Origin: Sebastes aleutianus
Taxonomy: Eukaryota; Chordata; Actinopteri; Perciformes; Sebastidae
NCBI GenBank assembly: GCA_916700875.1
Contig: CAKAKS010000060.1
Location: 5,764,334-5,828,333, forward strand
DNA length: 64,000 bases
Direction: 5' to 3'
Position numbers and translations under genes: made by a program. Every line of letters starts with the position of its first letter. Positions within the stretch are counted from its first letter, which is position 1. This document shows positions 23,872 through 35,335 of this stretch, in pieces. Below the pieces are notes generated by a model that searched no databases, was not told the origin of the DNA, and worked only from the letters and a program-made list of their open reading frames with translations.

Positions 23872-25957
23872 TAGACTAGAGTGTGTGTGATACTGGACAG
23901 TGACAAAAACAGTGACGTGTCGCGGCGTCTCCTGCCTGCTTCTTATTATTTCAAAGCGGGCTTTGTGAAGTGACAGAGTAAACATCCAGAGAGACACGCA
24001 GCCGCTATTATTTCAGAATCAGCCAATTTTCTCTCTCTGTGTATTTCAGAGAATGCTTATCTGGTAATTACTAAAAAACTGTTGACATTGAGCAAGCGCT
24101 GTAGCCAACTAAAATGCCCTTTTTGTCTTATGATATCAGATTGGATTGTTATCTGAGGTTCACGCATTCCTGAAAAGCAAAGATAACTGCCTCAAACTCC
24201 TTATTTCCACCATAGAATTAAGAGCATGAAAAAAAAAAAAAAAATACAATCATTACATCCTGCATTCATTTCTGTGTCGAAAATACTGATATTTTCTTGC
24301 CTTCTCGTTTGGTCTATAGGATGTGAATCTCCGAGACACATTTGACCATAATCAAGTTTTTTTTAAGCTTCAGAAACGGGATAACAACTGGGTCAGATGA
24401 TAAGCTCGGGCAAAACAGGGAGGAAAAAAAAAAGCCTCCTCTGATAGACGAGGAGGAGAAAATCTGATTGATTGATGTCTGCTGGCTTTGCCACCATCAC
24501 AAGCCCAGTTGACAGTTAGTTTGGGGATCAGATGATTTCACTCTTTAAGATTGGGGTTGAGGGGGAAGCTAGGCAAATATGAAGGACACAAAGGTCAACG
24601 GCTTCTCTCCTTCCTCCCCTCTGTATCTATCTCTCCCTCGCAATAGCTTGCTTTGACAAACTGTAATACGTTGCTAAGCTTTGTGGCAGCAGGACACATG
24701 GTCATAGTTTGTACAGTAATATCCTATTGCGGGTAATCTCACGAGGAGTGATTGAAAGTGCTGGAGGAATCTGGTGCGAGCGGGGGGGAAGGACCCGTTG
24801 ACATCATCAGCTGCCGTGGACTGGCAGATGTCTCCCGACTTGTTTGAACCCCACTTTTCCCGTGGGATTGAATAAGTTAAACAACAGCTCCGACTTCGAA
24901 GTGAATCTGTTATTGTAAGCGGGATCTGATAAGACGGCACCATATTATGAGTTTGTGTAGCGAAAGGGGCCAAAAATGGAATCTCCACCGGCGAGTGTCT
25001 CTCTGTGGTTTCGGAAAAAAAGAGCGAACATGGAACTGTGACAAAGGATGATTGGATGCATATTGTAAATAAACACCCAAGTCTTTCGCGACTGCTCTCT
25101 CAGTCTCTCCATAAAGACGTTCCATACGACATCTCGTGTGTTCTCGCTGCTCAGATCGTGTATCAGATGAAGTGACGAGGGGTTGCTCTGGGTTTGACCT
25201 CGTGTGGCAAAATAACAGAACCAAAACAAACTCTTGGAGGATACATTTGTTGGTCAGAATATTGCCAGCGTTTGTCATTTTGTTCCTTTAGCTCAGTTAT
25301 TCCCCCCTTTTGGAGGAAGAAACATTTTCACGCCCCGACATGCATATTAACTGTAACACTCCGAAAGTAAGATGACATTAATTATATAACTAATAATGTT
25401 TTGAGAAGAAATAAGTTAACATTTTCCTATGATGGTTGTTTCTTATAGTTCATTCAGTTGGTAGTCCCAGTGTGTTAAATAGGTTGGTAGGATGAGGGTT
25501 AAACTTTATCAAACCAATTTTTTTTTATTGATGTGACTGGGATGTAATGTTTCGAAATGTACTCTTAATTTGTTGGGTGTCATACTGCCAGAGTTTTCAG
25601 ACATAAAATACACACTGGTCTCTCCTCATCTGCCATCGCCTTCAATATTATTTATATTTATATAAATGTAATTTTTGGTGCCCCTTTAATACAGGTGCGT
25701 GCGGGAAAGAAAACAGTTTTTAATCACAGTGAAACTGTTGTATTTGAGAGGCCACACAACGAAAAATATGGACTGAAGCAGAACATTTTGTTAAATGAAA
25801 ACATGTAGTGATTTTTGGAAGTAATACAATCTCTCATTTTTCAATAAATTTTGACTTTTGGGACGGAGCGCCGCCTCGCTTGTTCTGTGTGTGTTTGAGA
25901 GAGAGAAGAGGGACGAGAAGGGAGGAAGGTAGGCTAATGTTTCTGTAAGTTTAAAAT
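23872..25957. other. Intron 1 unique sequence
   Basis: Non-repetitive DNA with a few A- and T-tracts. Overlapping minus-strand ORFs at 24674-25278 have no recognisable domain, and no splice-supported exon was found. Confidence 0.5.
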
Positions 25958-26447
25958 TGGTGCCTTCAAATTAAACTTGTGAGCTCGTGTTTACAACATG
26001 GGCAGTCGTGTACACAATATGCTTGGCGTTCAAGTGGTTAAGTCGCGAGAACGCTGCAGCTAAGCAATGGCAATATTAACGTTACTGTTGGCGTCTAGAA
26101 GCCACAGAGGCTAACAATTTAGAAAGCTAGGAAGTGGGCAACATAATGCAGGAAATGCAAAGGCAGGAAAAAGATGAGGCCGTTGGGAATATCAACATTT
26201 TCCTCAGACATATTAAACAATGACAAAGAAAAACAATATACGACTAAAACTACATTATATTAACTTATTGTGCACAGAAAAATTTACTTATATGGCCTCC
26301 GCCATTTCTGACAACGTCAACAACAACTCGTGAACTCTGAGCTTTCAGAAACTTTCCACTTATGAGGTTGTGAATACAACAAGAAAGGGGCGTTCATATG
26401 GACTCTTCCCGTGAACACAGTAAACACGACCCCATTTGAAGGCACCA
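25958..26447. mobile_element. Short DNA element with 14-bp perfect terminal inverted repeats
   Basis: TGGTGCCTTCAAAT at 25958-25971 is exactly inverted as ATTTGAAGGCACCA at 26434-26447. The similarity continues inwards with a shared CGTGTTTAC. It is about 490 bp, has no transposase, and looks like a non-autonomous element. The superfamily is not determined because the flanking duplication is unclear. Confidence 0.6.
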
Positions 26448-27761
26448 GTAAAAATTAGAATGTCAACGTTAAGAATGAAGTTTCCAAGCACTCGGTGCAG
26501 CCCTACTTCGTCATATTTTCTTTTCATTACCGTCAGATGAGCATGTTGCCTTGTTCGTCTCCGGAGCATCGTCTGTTTTTCTTTTTGTCAAACCTCTATC
26601 CATTCTGTGAACCTACAGACTGTCTAAATAAACACTGTCGCTACCGTGGATGTATAAAGAGACGATTTGTTTACTGTTCCGCCATCAAAACATTAATTGG
26701 GCATTGCATTTACCCCCACCTGTCATGCCTCTGCGCCCCACTAAGGGGGGCGCACCCCACAGTTTGAGAACCACTTCTTCAGCTATTGTTATGGAGCTGA
26801 AATTTAATAAGAAAGCCGGGCCTTGGGTGCCCACAGTGATGTCTGTGATATTAAATAGAAGGTCCATCTCTAATAGACATGTCCATTAGCTTTGTATGGG
26901 GCTGCTTTCAAGATCAAGGTCTCACTTGTAATGAAGTGCCTATGCAAATGCAAGTCAAATTCCACTATTGTGAATCACTTGTTTTAATCAAGTTTTTCCC
27001 CTGAAAGAAATGTAGCCTCCATTCAGAGCCACTAACCAAACAATAAAAAAAGGATAATCCGAAGACAATCCCCATCCAAATGGAAACCGGACATCATTTC
27101 GGGGAAGAGACAACAACTCTTTGTTTGTTTGAAGTGGCTGATATGACAACCTTCTTGTCAAAGACTCAGGGCGAATAAAAGGGATTTGTAATTACCATAA
27201 TTATCTCTTATATGTTTTCACCTAATGATGTCCATTAAAAACGCCTGAGGCTTCATTTGGAGGCTGCCTCCGCTGTAGGTTGGCGTGGACTCATAATGCA
27301 GCGTGTTACATTACGCGCCGGAGCGCAAGTAATGAACTTCTTTCATCAGAGATGTTTATCGCGACCGTGCTTCTGGGGGGAAAAAAGCCAATATACTTCA
27401 GCTTTTTGTTACAGCTGGATTATAACAATTCTCATAGTTCCCGCTTATCTTTCAAATTTTCCCTCTACATGTGATATCAACCCAATTGGCTTCATGTCTA
27501 AACAGGATGGCTCTCTAATCTAGACCGCTGTTCGTTTCATGTAAAACATCTCATTTTGTGGCTTAGGCTGGTGGCGGTCTTATCGTTACATAATTCACTG
27601 CCCTCTCTCCGCGATTTTCTTTGTGGCAATTTATTTAAATTCCCCCATGTTTATATATTTCCTGTCTCCTTTCATTCAAAATGATTGCCTTTCATGAGTT
27701 CAAAGACTCATCTTCAAGACTTTTTGGTAACTTTACAGATAGGGATTCACAGAGGGGAGAA
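26448..27761. other. Intron 1 sequence with a transposon-end fragment
   Basis: At 26726-26783 the minus strand reads GTGGTTCTCAAACTGTGGGG followed by a GCGCCCC-rich inverted motif, the style of a common fish transposon end. The remainder (26790-27740) is non-repetitive. Confidence 0.45.
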
Positions 27762-27764
27762 AGA

Positions 27765-27822
<58 letters not shown>

Positions 27823-27838
27823 AAGAGAGAGAGAGAGA
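27762..27838. repeat. (GA)n microsatellite
   Basis: An interrupted GA repeat of about 77 bp. The ORFs across it are simple-repeat artefacts. Confidence 0.95.
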
Positions 27839-28139
27839 AAAATAAGCTATTTTGTTGGAGAGCAGAAGAAGTGTTAGTGCATGTCCATCTCTGTCTCGAG
27901 GCCGAATCCAGAGGTTGAGCTAACCCCCGATGAGAAGCGCAGATATAGCACTCTAACAGTCCACACCTCAGCAAGTACGGCGTTGCAGAGATCATGCCTG
28001 AATACTGTTGTGTGTGCTGTTCTGCTCCTGCAAGGCCCCTCAGTCCTGCATGTGGCTCTGCTCCTGTGGTTGCTTTGGTCTTTGTCCGCCACCTATCAGC
28101 ATATCAGCAGTGTCTCTGAAGCCCAGTTGTATAATGCAC

Positions 28140-28267
28140 CATTTATGGCTTTGTGGAGGGAGATGGCGGTCGGGCAGGCGGAATCGCTCCAGGCCTTCCC
28201 CTCAGTGAGTGGATTAACGGCGGCCTGCTTTAGCGCACACTGCCGCGGTGTGAAATCGGCCCCGCTT

Positions 28268-28300
<33 letters not shown>

Positions 28301-28740
28301 TGAGGCTCCCTCTCTCTCTCTCTGTCTCTCTCTTTCTCCTCTCTCTCTGTTTCCTCACCTCCATGCAAAGCCTCTCCCAGCCATCTGTGAAATGTGGAAA
28401 CTCTGTGTCTAAGTTGAGTTCAGATCCCATCCCCTCCGTCAAGCTGAGGCCAGGAAGCAAATGGGCAGGCAGTCGGCGGAGGGGGAGGAGGGAAGGAGAG
28501 AGAGAGAGGAGGGAGGGTGGTGAGGGTGGTGGTGGTGAGGGTGGTGGTGGTGATGGGGGGGGGATCAGCTCACTGATGTCGTGCCGCGTGTGCAGGAACC
28601 CTGCCTGTTCTCCGCGGGCGAGTTGGAGGAGGGTCCAGGCCTGGGTGCCGGCCGAGAGATCTCTGGTTCCTGCTTGCAGGTCCAAATCCCCCCCCTCCCC
28701 CCCCCCCCCCCACCCCTCCTCCCCTCCCTGTGTGTGTGTC
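28140..28740. promoter_or_regulatory. GC-rich block with CGG repeat and G-rich tracts in intron 1
   Basis: This is the most GC-rich part of the window. It holds (CGG)10 at 28268-28299, a G-rich stretch at about 28478-28563 with many GGG/GGTGG runs, and a C-rich run at 28687-28727. G-quadruplex and i-motif structures are plausible. It could be an alternative zfpm2 promoter or simply a compositional island. Long ORFs on both strands (up to 232 codons) are low complexity and unsupported. Confidence 0.4.
28268..28299. repeat. (CGG)10 trinucleotide repeat
   Basis: Ten uninterrupted CGG units, preceded by CpG-rich sequence. Long CGG tracts are rare outside CpG-island promoters and 5' leaders. Confidence 0.95.
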
Positions 28741-29619
28741 TGTGTGGAGGCGAGACGATGGCACAGCTCCCCTGAGCCCCTGCCCAGTCCTTTGAAGATA
28801 AGATGGTGATACAGAGTCCCTTTCGGTACGTCGCTAACCGATGGGTCTTTGTGCGACACACATGCCTCTCTCCTTTGGAGCCCGCAGCTAAAACACCTAT
28901 GGTCTTTACTGAGACGAATCGGCTGCATGGCCTCGGGTCAAATTAGATTATGAATGGGTGACAAAATCCTAGATCGTATGTTTGGGATATTTTTTTTTCC
29001 CACTATTTCACGCTGATAACGTATAGACTTCTGCTGGGGCTGATATTGTATTTCTATTTGATTTCCCTCCACTGAGAAGAATCACTTTCAGAAATGTCTC
29101 CTCATACAGTCACTGACTTAATTTTTTTTCTCAGTTTTCCATGGCAACGAGTTGTCATCTTAACTCCGCTGATTTCTCCGCTATCTGAGCCGTATTGCTC
29201 TTGATCATGACAGTTTTTTAAACACGTCTCTCCTCTGCATTTATAACCATATTTTTGTGGCACTCGCAGGCCAATTCTCCCACTTCTGGCTCTCCACAGC
29301 AGCTTTTCACAAGAGCGGCCATCATAATCAGGCTTTTGAATTATGAACTCAATATTCCCTTTACTTTTTTTTTTTTCTTTTTTTTTTCTCTATCCTGTGG
29401 CTTTGGGGGTTCTGATCTGTGCATAATGTCTTGTGATTGCATGGCATTATGGTGGTTTGGAAAGCCGAATGGAGGCCCAAGCCACGCATCATCTTTCCAT
29501 AGACAATGTGGATCTCTGTGTCTCTCTGAGCTCATCAGGGATGGGGCGTTGATTGCTTTTTGATACCCCTCCAAACGTGGATGAGGTCCTGCATACATCA
29601 GCTAATTAGAATGTACTTA

Positions 29620-29621
<2 letters not shown>
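28741..29621. other. Intron 1 unique sequence
   Basis: No gene or defined repeat, apart from T-tracts near 29365-29390. Confidence 0.5.
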
Positions 29622-29660
<39 letters not shown>

Positions 29661-29668
29661 TGTGTGTG
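29622..29668. repeat. (GT)n microsatellite
   Basis: GT repeat of about 47 bp with one TTTG interruption. Confidence 0.95.
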
Positions 29669-29897
29669 ACAGACCCCACACTTCTCATCAGATCCTCAGC
29701 CCAAGTGCTCTAACCACACACTCGCTAAAGGCTTTATCAAATTCCCGACAAGAAAAGAAAAGCTATACAGTGCAGGGCCGGGGCGGGTGGGTGGCTGTGG
29801 CATTTGTTGTCAGGGAAAAATAAAACACAAAAAGTGAAAAGAGAATGTATAACGACGGGAGATATTTCAGAATTTAGCTGAAAATTCCACTTTATAT

Positions 29898-30599
29898 TAG
29901 GGCTGACAAAGTTAACGTGATAAATAACACGTTAACAAATTTGTTTCAACGCCACTAATTTCTTTTAGGCTGCATGCAATTTTTAGGTTGTAGTGGGCTC
30001 AGTCTTTAAGCTAGAGTGAAGATCATCAGGTATCATATGAAACTAGAAAACCTACAGAATCCATTGGTACCAACAATGTTATTCTAGCTTGTTGCAAAGG
30101 AGGTTAAATAACGCTCCAAACTTACGCTAAATTTTGGCAAGGAAAAACTGGCATGGCCATTTTCAAAGGGGTCCCTTGACCTCTGACCTCAAAATATGTG
30201 AATGTAAATGGATTCTATGGGTACCCACGAGTCTCCCCTTTACAGACATGCCCACTTTATGATAATCACATGCAGTTTGGGGCAAGTCATAGTCAAGTCA
30301 GCACACTGACATACTGACAGCTGTTGTTGCCTGTTGGGCTGCAGTTTGCCATGTTATGATTTGAACATATTTTTTATGCTAAATGCAGTACCTGTGAGGG
30401 TTTCTGGACAATATCCGTCATTGTTTTGTGTTGTTAATTGATTTCCAATAATAAATATATACATGCATTTGCATAAAGCAAGCATAATTGCCCACTCCTT
30501 TGTTGATAAGAGTATTAAATACTTGACAAATCTCCCTTTAAGGTACATTTTGAACAGATAAAATTAAAGATTCAATATTTTAATAGATTGCCAGCTCTA
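29898..30599 (+). mobile_element. hAT-like MITE, DR1-bearing family
   Basis: It starts TAGGGCTGAC and ends CCAGCTCTA. The flanks CTTTATAT (29890-29897) and CTTTATAC (30600-30607) match at 7 of 8 positions, supporting an 8-bp duplication. DR1 lies at 30177-30189 on the minus strand. A minus-strand ORF recurs in other copies because the DNA is shared. Confidence 0.85.
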
Positions 30600-30607
30600 C
30601 TTTATAC

Positions 30608-33474
30608 ACAACACACATATAGGGGAAATGTGATGACAGCTTTTTAGGTTAAACCCTAAAAAAGATGACTGTGTGTTTAAGAAGAAAACCACCTTGCTAC
30701 TGTTCCAGACCACATTCAGTACAGTGTATAACACGCTGGCTGGCAGCGCTGGAGTTAACTTCATCCCGCTGTAGCTAATGACGGACGCTTTGCTAGCAGC
30801 TCTGAATGGATGGCGAAGCGGTGAGGAGGGAAGTTGCAGCAGCTAATTAGGCAGCACAAATGAGTGAGCGGTATCATCCCATGCACCTTGATGATATTAC
30901 GGCCGTGGAGCATCAGAGAGAGGGACCTGCATGGAGGAAAGTTTTGCTTTTTCCTCCCTGACTTTTTTTTTTTTGGATTGTGGGGCCATATTAGTCAAAC
31001 ACACTCTAGTTTCCCTCACACACACACACACAGACAAAACTCTGGCTCACCAAACTGCCCTAGTCCACGCTATGATGTGTGGAAGGTGCCAGGGAGTCTC
31101 TATATATTTCATAAAGGCATCCTATTACACCCCCATGGCTTGTGGGGAACAGTACACTGTGGTCTACAGTCCCCAAGCAGCAGGAGAATAAAGTGTAGGA
31201 CGTGGCACCGGAACAGAAATCTAACTGCTGTTTCCTCAGGTAATCTTGACTTGGATCTTAATTCCAATAAAGTGTTTTTTTTTTTCTTTCTTCACAGCGT
31301 AAGCCAGATCCAAGCAAGAAACACTCCACTCCTCTGTATTTCTGCGGTCATACTTTATTGAATATCATTTCAGATAAGAGGTGTAATCCTTTGGGGTGGA
31401 AGTGATGTATATTGACCAGCTCAACGATAGCGATACGGCGCGCGACTCTGATCTGAAAGTGGTAAATAACGATTTGTGTCATCGGCTCAATCAAATAGCG
31501 TTGGAATATTGAAAACCGACTCTTATTTTTGTCCGTCTCAAACTTTGTCAGACTCTGTCTGAATGTTTAAAATGTCACTGCCGGAGACGGGAAAGATGCA
31601 GGGAGTTGTTTCTTCTGTGCCGAGTACAGTATGCTACTGGATGCTAAATACACAAAGGGATGAAAACGCCAATCAATTAGCTCATGAATCATTCAATCAA
31701 ATCAGCGATAAACGCTTTTGAGCAGCTGTCAGATTGATATATATAGTTGTGCTCAGTCATGTGGTCTGCTGCTGCTACGAGGTTCAGTGGTGGTAAAAGT
31801 ATTCAGATCCTTTATTTAAAGCCCCTTTCAAATATTGAGCAGTTCTCTGTGACATTAAATATTCATGTCAAAATAAGCAACGATCAAAGTTAAAGTTCAG
31901 TAAAAAGAAGATTCTTATATTTAGTTTAACACTCAAAAGGACAGCCTTTTTGATTGACAGTGGCTCGGCGACATAAGCAAACAACCCCACAACCTTCATT
32001 AGATTTGAATCCAAATATTGGTATACAGAGCTGCGTGATGTCACCTTTTTCCAACCGAGCCTACTTCAAATCAGAGTAAAAAAGCACAAAGAAAAGCACA
32101 AATCTCTCATGTAACAGAAACTGATTTAACATTGGCAGTGACATCACTCACAGTGAGAAGTGTCTTGAGAAATCTGGTTTAAAAGCAGCAATGCAACAAC
32201 ATAGAAATTAACAAGTAAATTCATAATTAAATGAATTAAAAGTAAAAAGTATAAACAGCAAAAGGTACGTATACTAAGTATAGTATATAGTCAAGGAGAG
32301 ACCTATAATAGCCCAAATAAGACAATACTGTATGACCGTTGTACTTTAATAATCTGGATAAACACATTGGCGTATTGTAGTACTGTGATACCAACGACCA
32401 TTTTCTAATTCACTATGACAATAAATGGATTCACAATGGGAATTTTTTGTGTACTTTTAATGTGAATAAGGTGCCAGAGTGCTTGTTTATAAAAAATAAA
32501 ATAAAAGTACCACTGACTGAGGTGTGGGTTAAGCCCTGAATGTCCTCAAATCCTACAAACGCCCGCTTTTCCAAATAAATTGCAGTTGCAGCTTTTCAAT
32601 GCAGTAAAACATCTGATTTATCGTCATACAGGCCGAGTGTCAATCATGGTGCCGAATTAATTTAGTTAATAAGTCTGTTAATTTGAAAATAATGAATTTC
32701 AGGCATTTTAGTGTTTATTCATTTTATCAATAAATATTATTTATGTTTGTTTATTAACTGGCCTCTGCGCCCCCCCGGGCAAAGCAAGTTGAGTATCCCT
32801 GCTGTGTCGACATGCAGTGTTTGCTAAATAAATCTATAACAATGCATCACATTTTATAACCTTATCGCGTGTTTTGTGTGTTTGCAAAGTAACTCTAGCT
32901 GTCACATTAATGTAATATAGTGGAAATTAAGTGTAAAGTAGCAAAGAATGGGAAAAAAATAAGTAATCAAAGTTGTTTCCCGCCGCTAATGAGGTTTGTT
33001 TGGTGTCTGTAACACCCGCAATGACATTTTATTATATTCTATTTATTGATTCAACTGCTAAAATATAATATTTAAAATGTGCATGGGAATTAGATTTATA
33101 CATATCTATACAATATGATATTAAACTGCACAAGATCTCTGTTAATTATTTGTTTTGGCTGCCAGACCCCTCTAGTACATCAGTAAATCCTCTCTCCTCT
33201 CTTAAGAGAGAGTGCTGGAGTTCAAGCGGTGAGCCGGGTCACTCGGGTCAATACGACACTGTTCCAGTCTCACCTCTCAGAGTGACTGGGTTCCTTCCAT
33301 CAGTGGAGAGCAGCCCTCTCTCTCTCTGCTCCCACATGGTTCATTTCATCAGGGTTTGTTTTATCTCCACTGGCCAGGCCCATGACCCCTGAGCACTGAT
33401 AGGCCAATAAGACTGCAGGAGAGCATCAGCGGGGCATTGAGGAGACTGAAACACAACTTTTCTTTCCCATTAAG
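30608..33474. other. Intron 1 sequence with small repeat fragments
   Basis: Mostly AT-rich and non-repetitive. Repeat-like fragments occur near 31786-31830 (GTGGTGGTAAAAGTATTCAG type) and 32758-32805 (GCCTCTGCGCCCCCC type). No gene was recognised. Confidence 0.5.
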
Positions 33475-33516
33475 TTTGTGTGTTTGTGTTTGCATGTGTG
33501 TGTGTGTTTGTGTTTG

Positions 33517-33556
<40 letters not shown>
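33475..33556. repeat. Compound GT/TTTG microsatellite
   Basis: GT runs interrupted by TTTG and GCATG units, about 80 bp. Confidence 0.95.
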
Positions 33557-33559
<3 letters not shown>

Positions 33560-34504
33560 TGAATCACTGACCTGTACATGTGTGAACTGTTTGAGCAAAA
33601 GTTCAGTTTGCAAACTTCAGAGTTTCCTGGACTGGCACATGAATGGTGACAGATTTAGCATGAAATATGTATCATGAATTAAATGCAAATTCATCTTTGA
33701 GGCATTTTAAAAAAAAAATATATATATATATAGAATATGCCAAAGCTGCGGTAGAGCTAACACATCTAATTCTAAAACACAAGAAAGAAAGGACCGGCCG
33801 TTATGCTCAGAACTGTTCAATTTCATGAGCCTGCAGAGAGTGCCATGTTTACTTCCCTTTGCATAGAAGAAGAGAAATGAATGCTCTGGGTTCCCTGTAA
33901 AGACAAACATGAAAGGAATCGCCGAGAGTTCTTTAGGCCCCTTTCTCTTGTGTTGTGTGTAATGCAGCTTCTTTACTGCCTAGGTAGTCTCTGCCATCTG
34001 ACTGCCGTTTGAAGTCAGCAGAAGTCGACAATATTTGCTTTTCAGCAATTCTCGCCCACTGTGTCTCTCTGTTGCGTTTGAAAGTGTGACCAGCGTGGAG
34101 TCTATCAGTTCACTCCTTGGAAGAAAATGGCTCAAATTGGGCGTTTGGTTCGTCTGGGGATTGGCGATGAGGTCCTCGCAAAGTGAGGGGTTTGGCGGTC
34201 ATTGTTGTCGCGGGGTTGAACGTGATTGACAGCTAAACGGGTGGAGGAGGAGGTGGGCAGTGATGGGGACGGAGAGGGTGGAGGGTGCAGGAATGGCCTC
34301 GGCTCAGACCTGCTGGGGTGCGATCTCACCAAAAGCACCAAAGTGTGGGCCAATCTCAGTCTACCCCCCAAACCCTCCCGCCCCAAAAAAAGTGACAGAG
34401 GGTAGAAGAGAGAGAGAGACGATCAGATAGAGGGTTAAAGAAAAGGTGCCAGACGAATACACTAAACTAACAAAATGATTCTCCCTTCATTTCATTTCTA
34501 TTTT
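33557..34504. other. Intron 1 unique sequence
   Basis: No gene seen. A short TA repeat lies at 33719-33732 and a GA run near 34408-34420. Confidence 0.5.
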
Positions 34505-34721
34505 AATAGGGTTGGGCACCAGCGCCAGCACACTTTTTATTCCTTTTTTGAGGAATATAAACATGTTTTCCTAAAAAACTCTTTACCAAATTAAGTCTAA
34601 AGTTAGCAAAAAATCATTATTTAAACAAGTATACAATCTGACCAAGCACTTGGAGGCAACTTTGGATCCTGAAACATATCAGTCGGTACTCAAAAAGCAC
34701 AAGATTGACTGCATATTTTAA
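34505..34721. mobile_element. Fragment of a GGGTTGGGCACC-type element
   Basis: The left end reads AGGGTTGGGCACCAGCGCC, a style of terminus common among fish hAT-like repeats. No matching right end is seen before the next element begins. Confidence 0.4.
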
Positions 34722-35335
34722 TAGGGATGTCACGATATCAGAAATTTTATAGACGATACCAATACCAGAGAAATTCCACAATTCTCAATACCTAATTCGT
34801 TACTACGGTAAAAAACTAAAACAAACCAATAAACACTTTGAGCTAGTGTTAGGAGGCTAAACAGCTCATAATTCCCTCTCTAATATCTACTGTATATTGC
34901 TGATGTACAACTGTATTCTTTCTCCCCAAAACTAAATTTTACAAGATACAATTGAACACATCATGTTGACGTTATAATTTACCTTTGTCCAATATAATAA
35001 TTTTTACTAGAATAGATCCTGAATGCATCATAATGTAACTCAATGCAACCTCTGTTAACGTTAGCTGTTAGCTCCATGCAGAACTGTACTGCCTACTGCC
35101 TACTGGCTGCTAACAGCTAACCCTAACTAGCTCTCGTCCTGCCGATTTCAACACAGATTTGTTGTTCACAATGTAGCATCATCGGGGGAAAAAACAGGGC
35201 ACACCCCTTGGACGCGTCCTTTCGGATTTTAACACGCCTGCCCTGGTACCTGCAGCACAGAAGAAAAACGAGTACTGTAACATTTTCAGAGTTTTGGGAT
35301 TGACTTGTACCGAAGTATCGCTTCTCGTGACATCC
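34722..35335. mobile_element. MITE with GGATGTCACGA inverted ends
   Basis: It starts TAGGGATGTCACGA and ends TCGTGACATCC, an 11-bp perfect terminal inverted repeat. It has no coding capacity. The terminal CTA and a TSD cannot be read on the right side. Confidence 0.7.

Noticed and set aside
28230..28928. A 232-codon minus-strand ORF and a 140-codon plus-strand ORF in the GC-rich block
   Set aside because: Both are made of simple repeats (poly-Ala/Arg from CGG, Ser-Pro and Arg-Glu runs) with no domain; high GC lowers stop-codon frequency.
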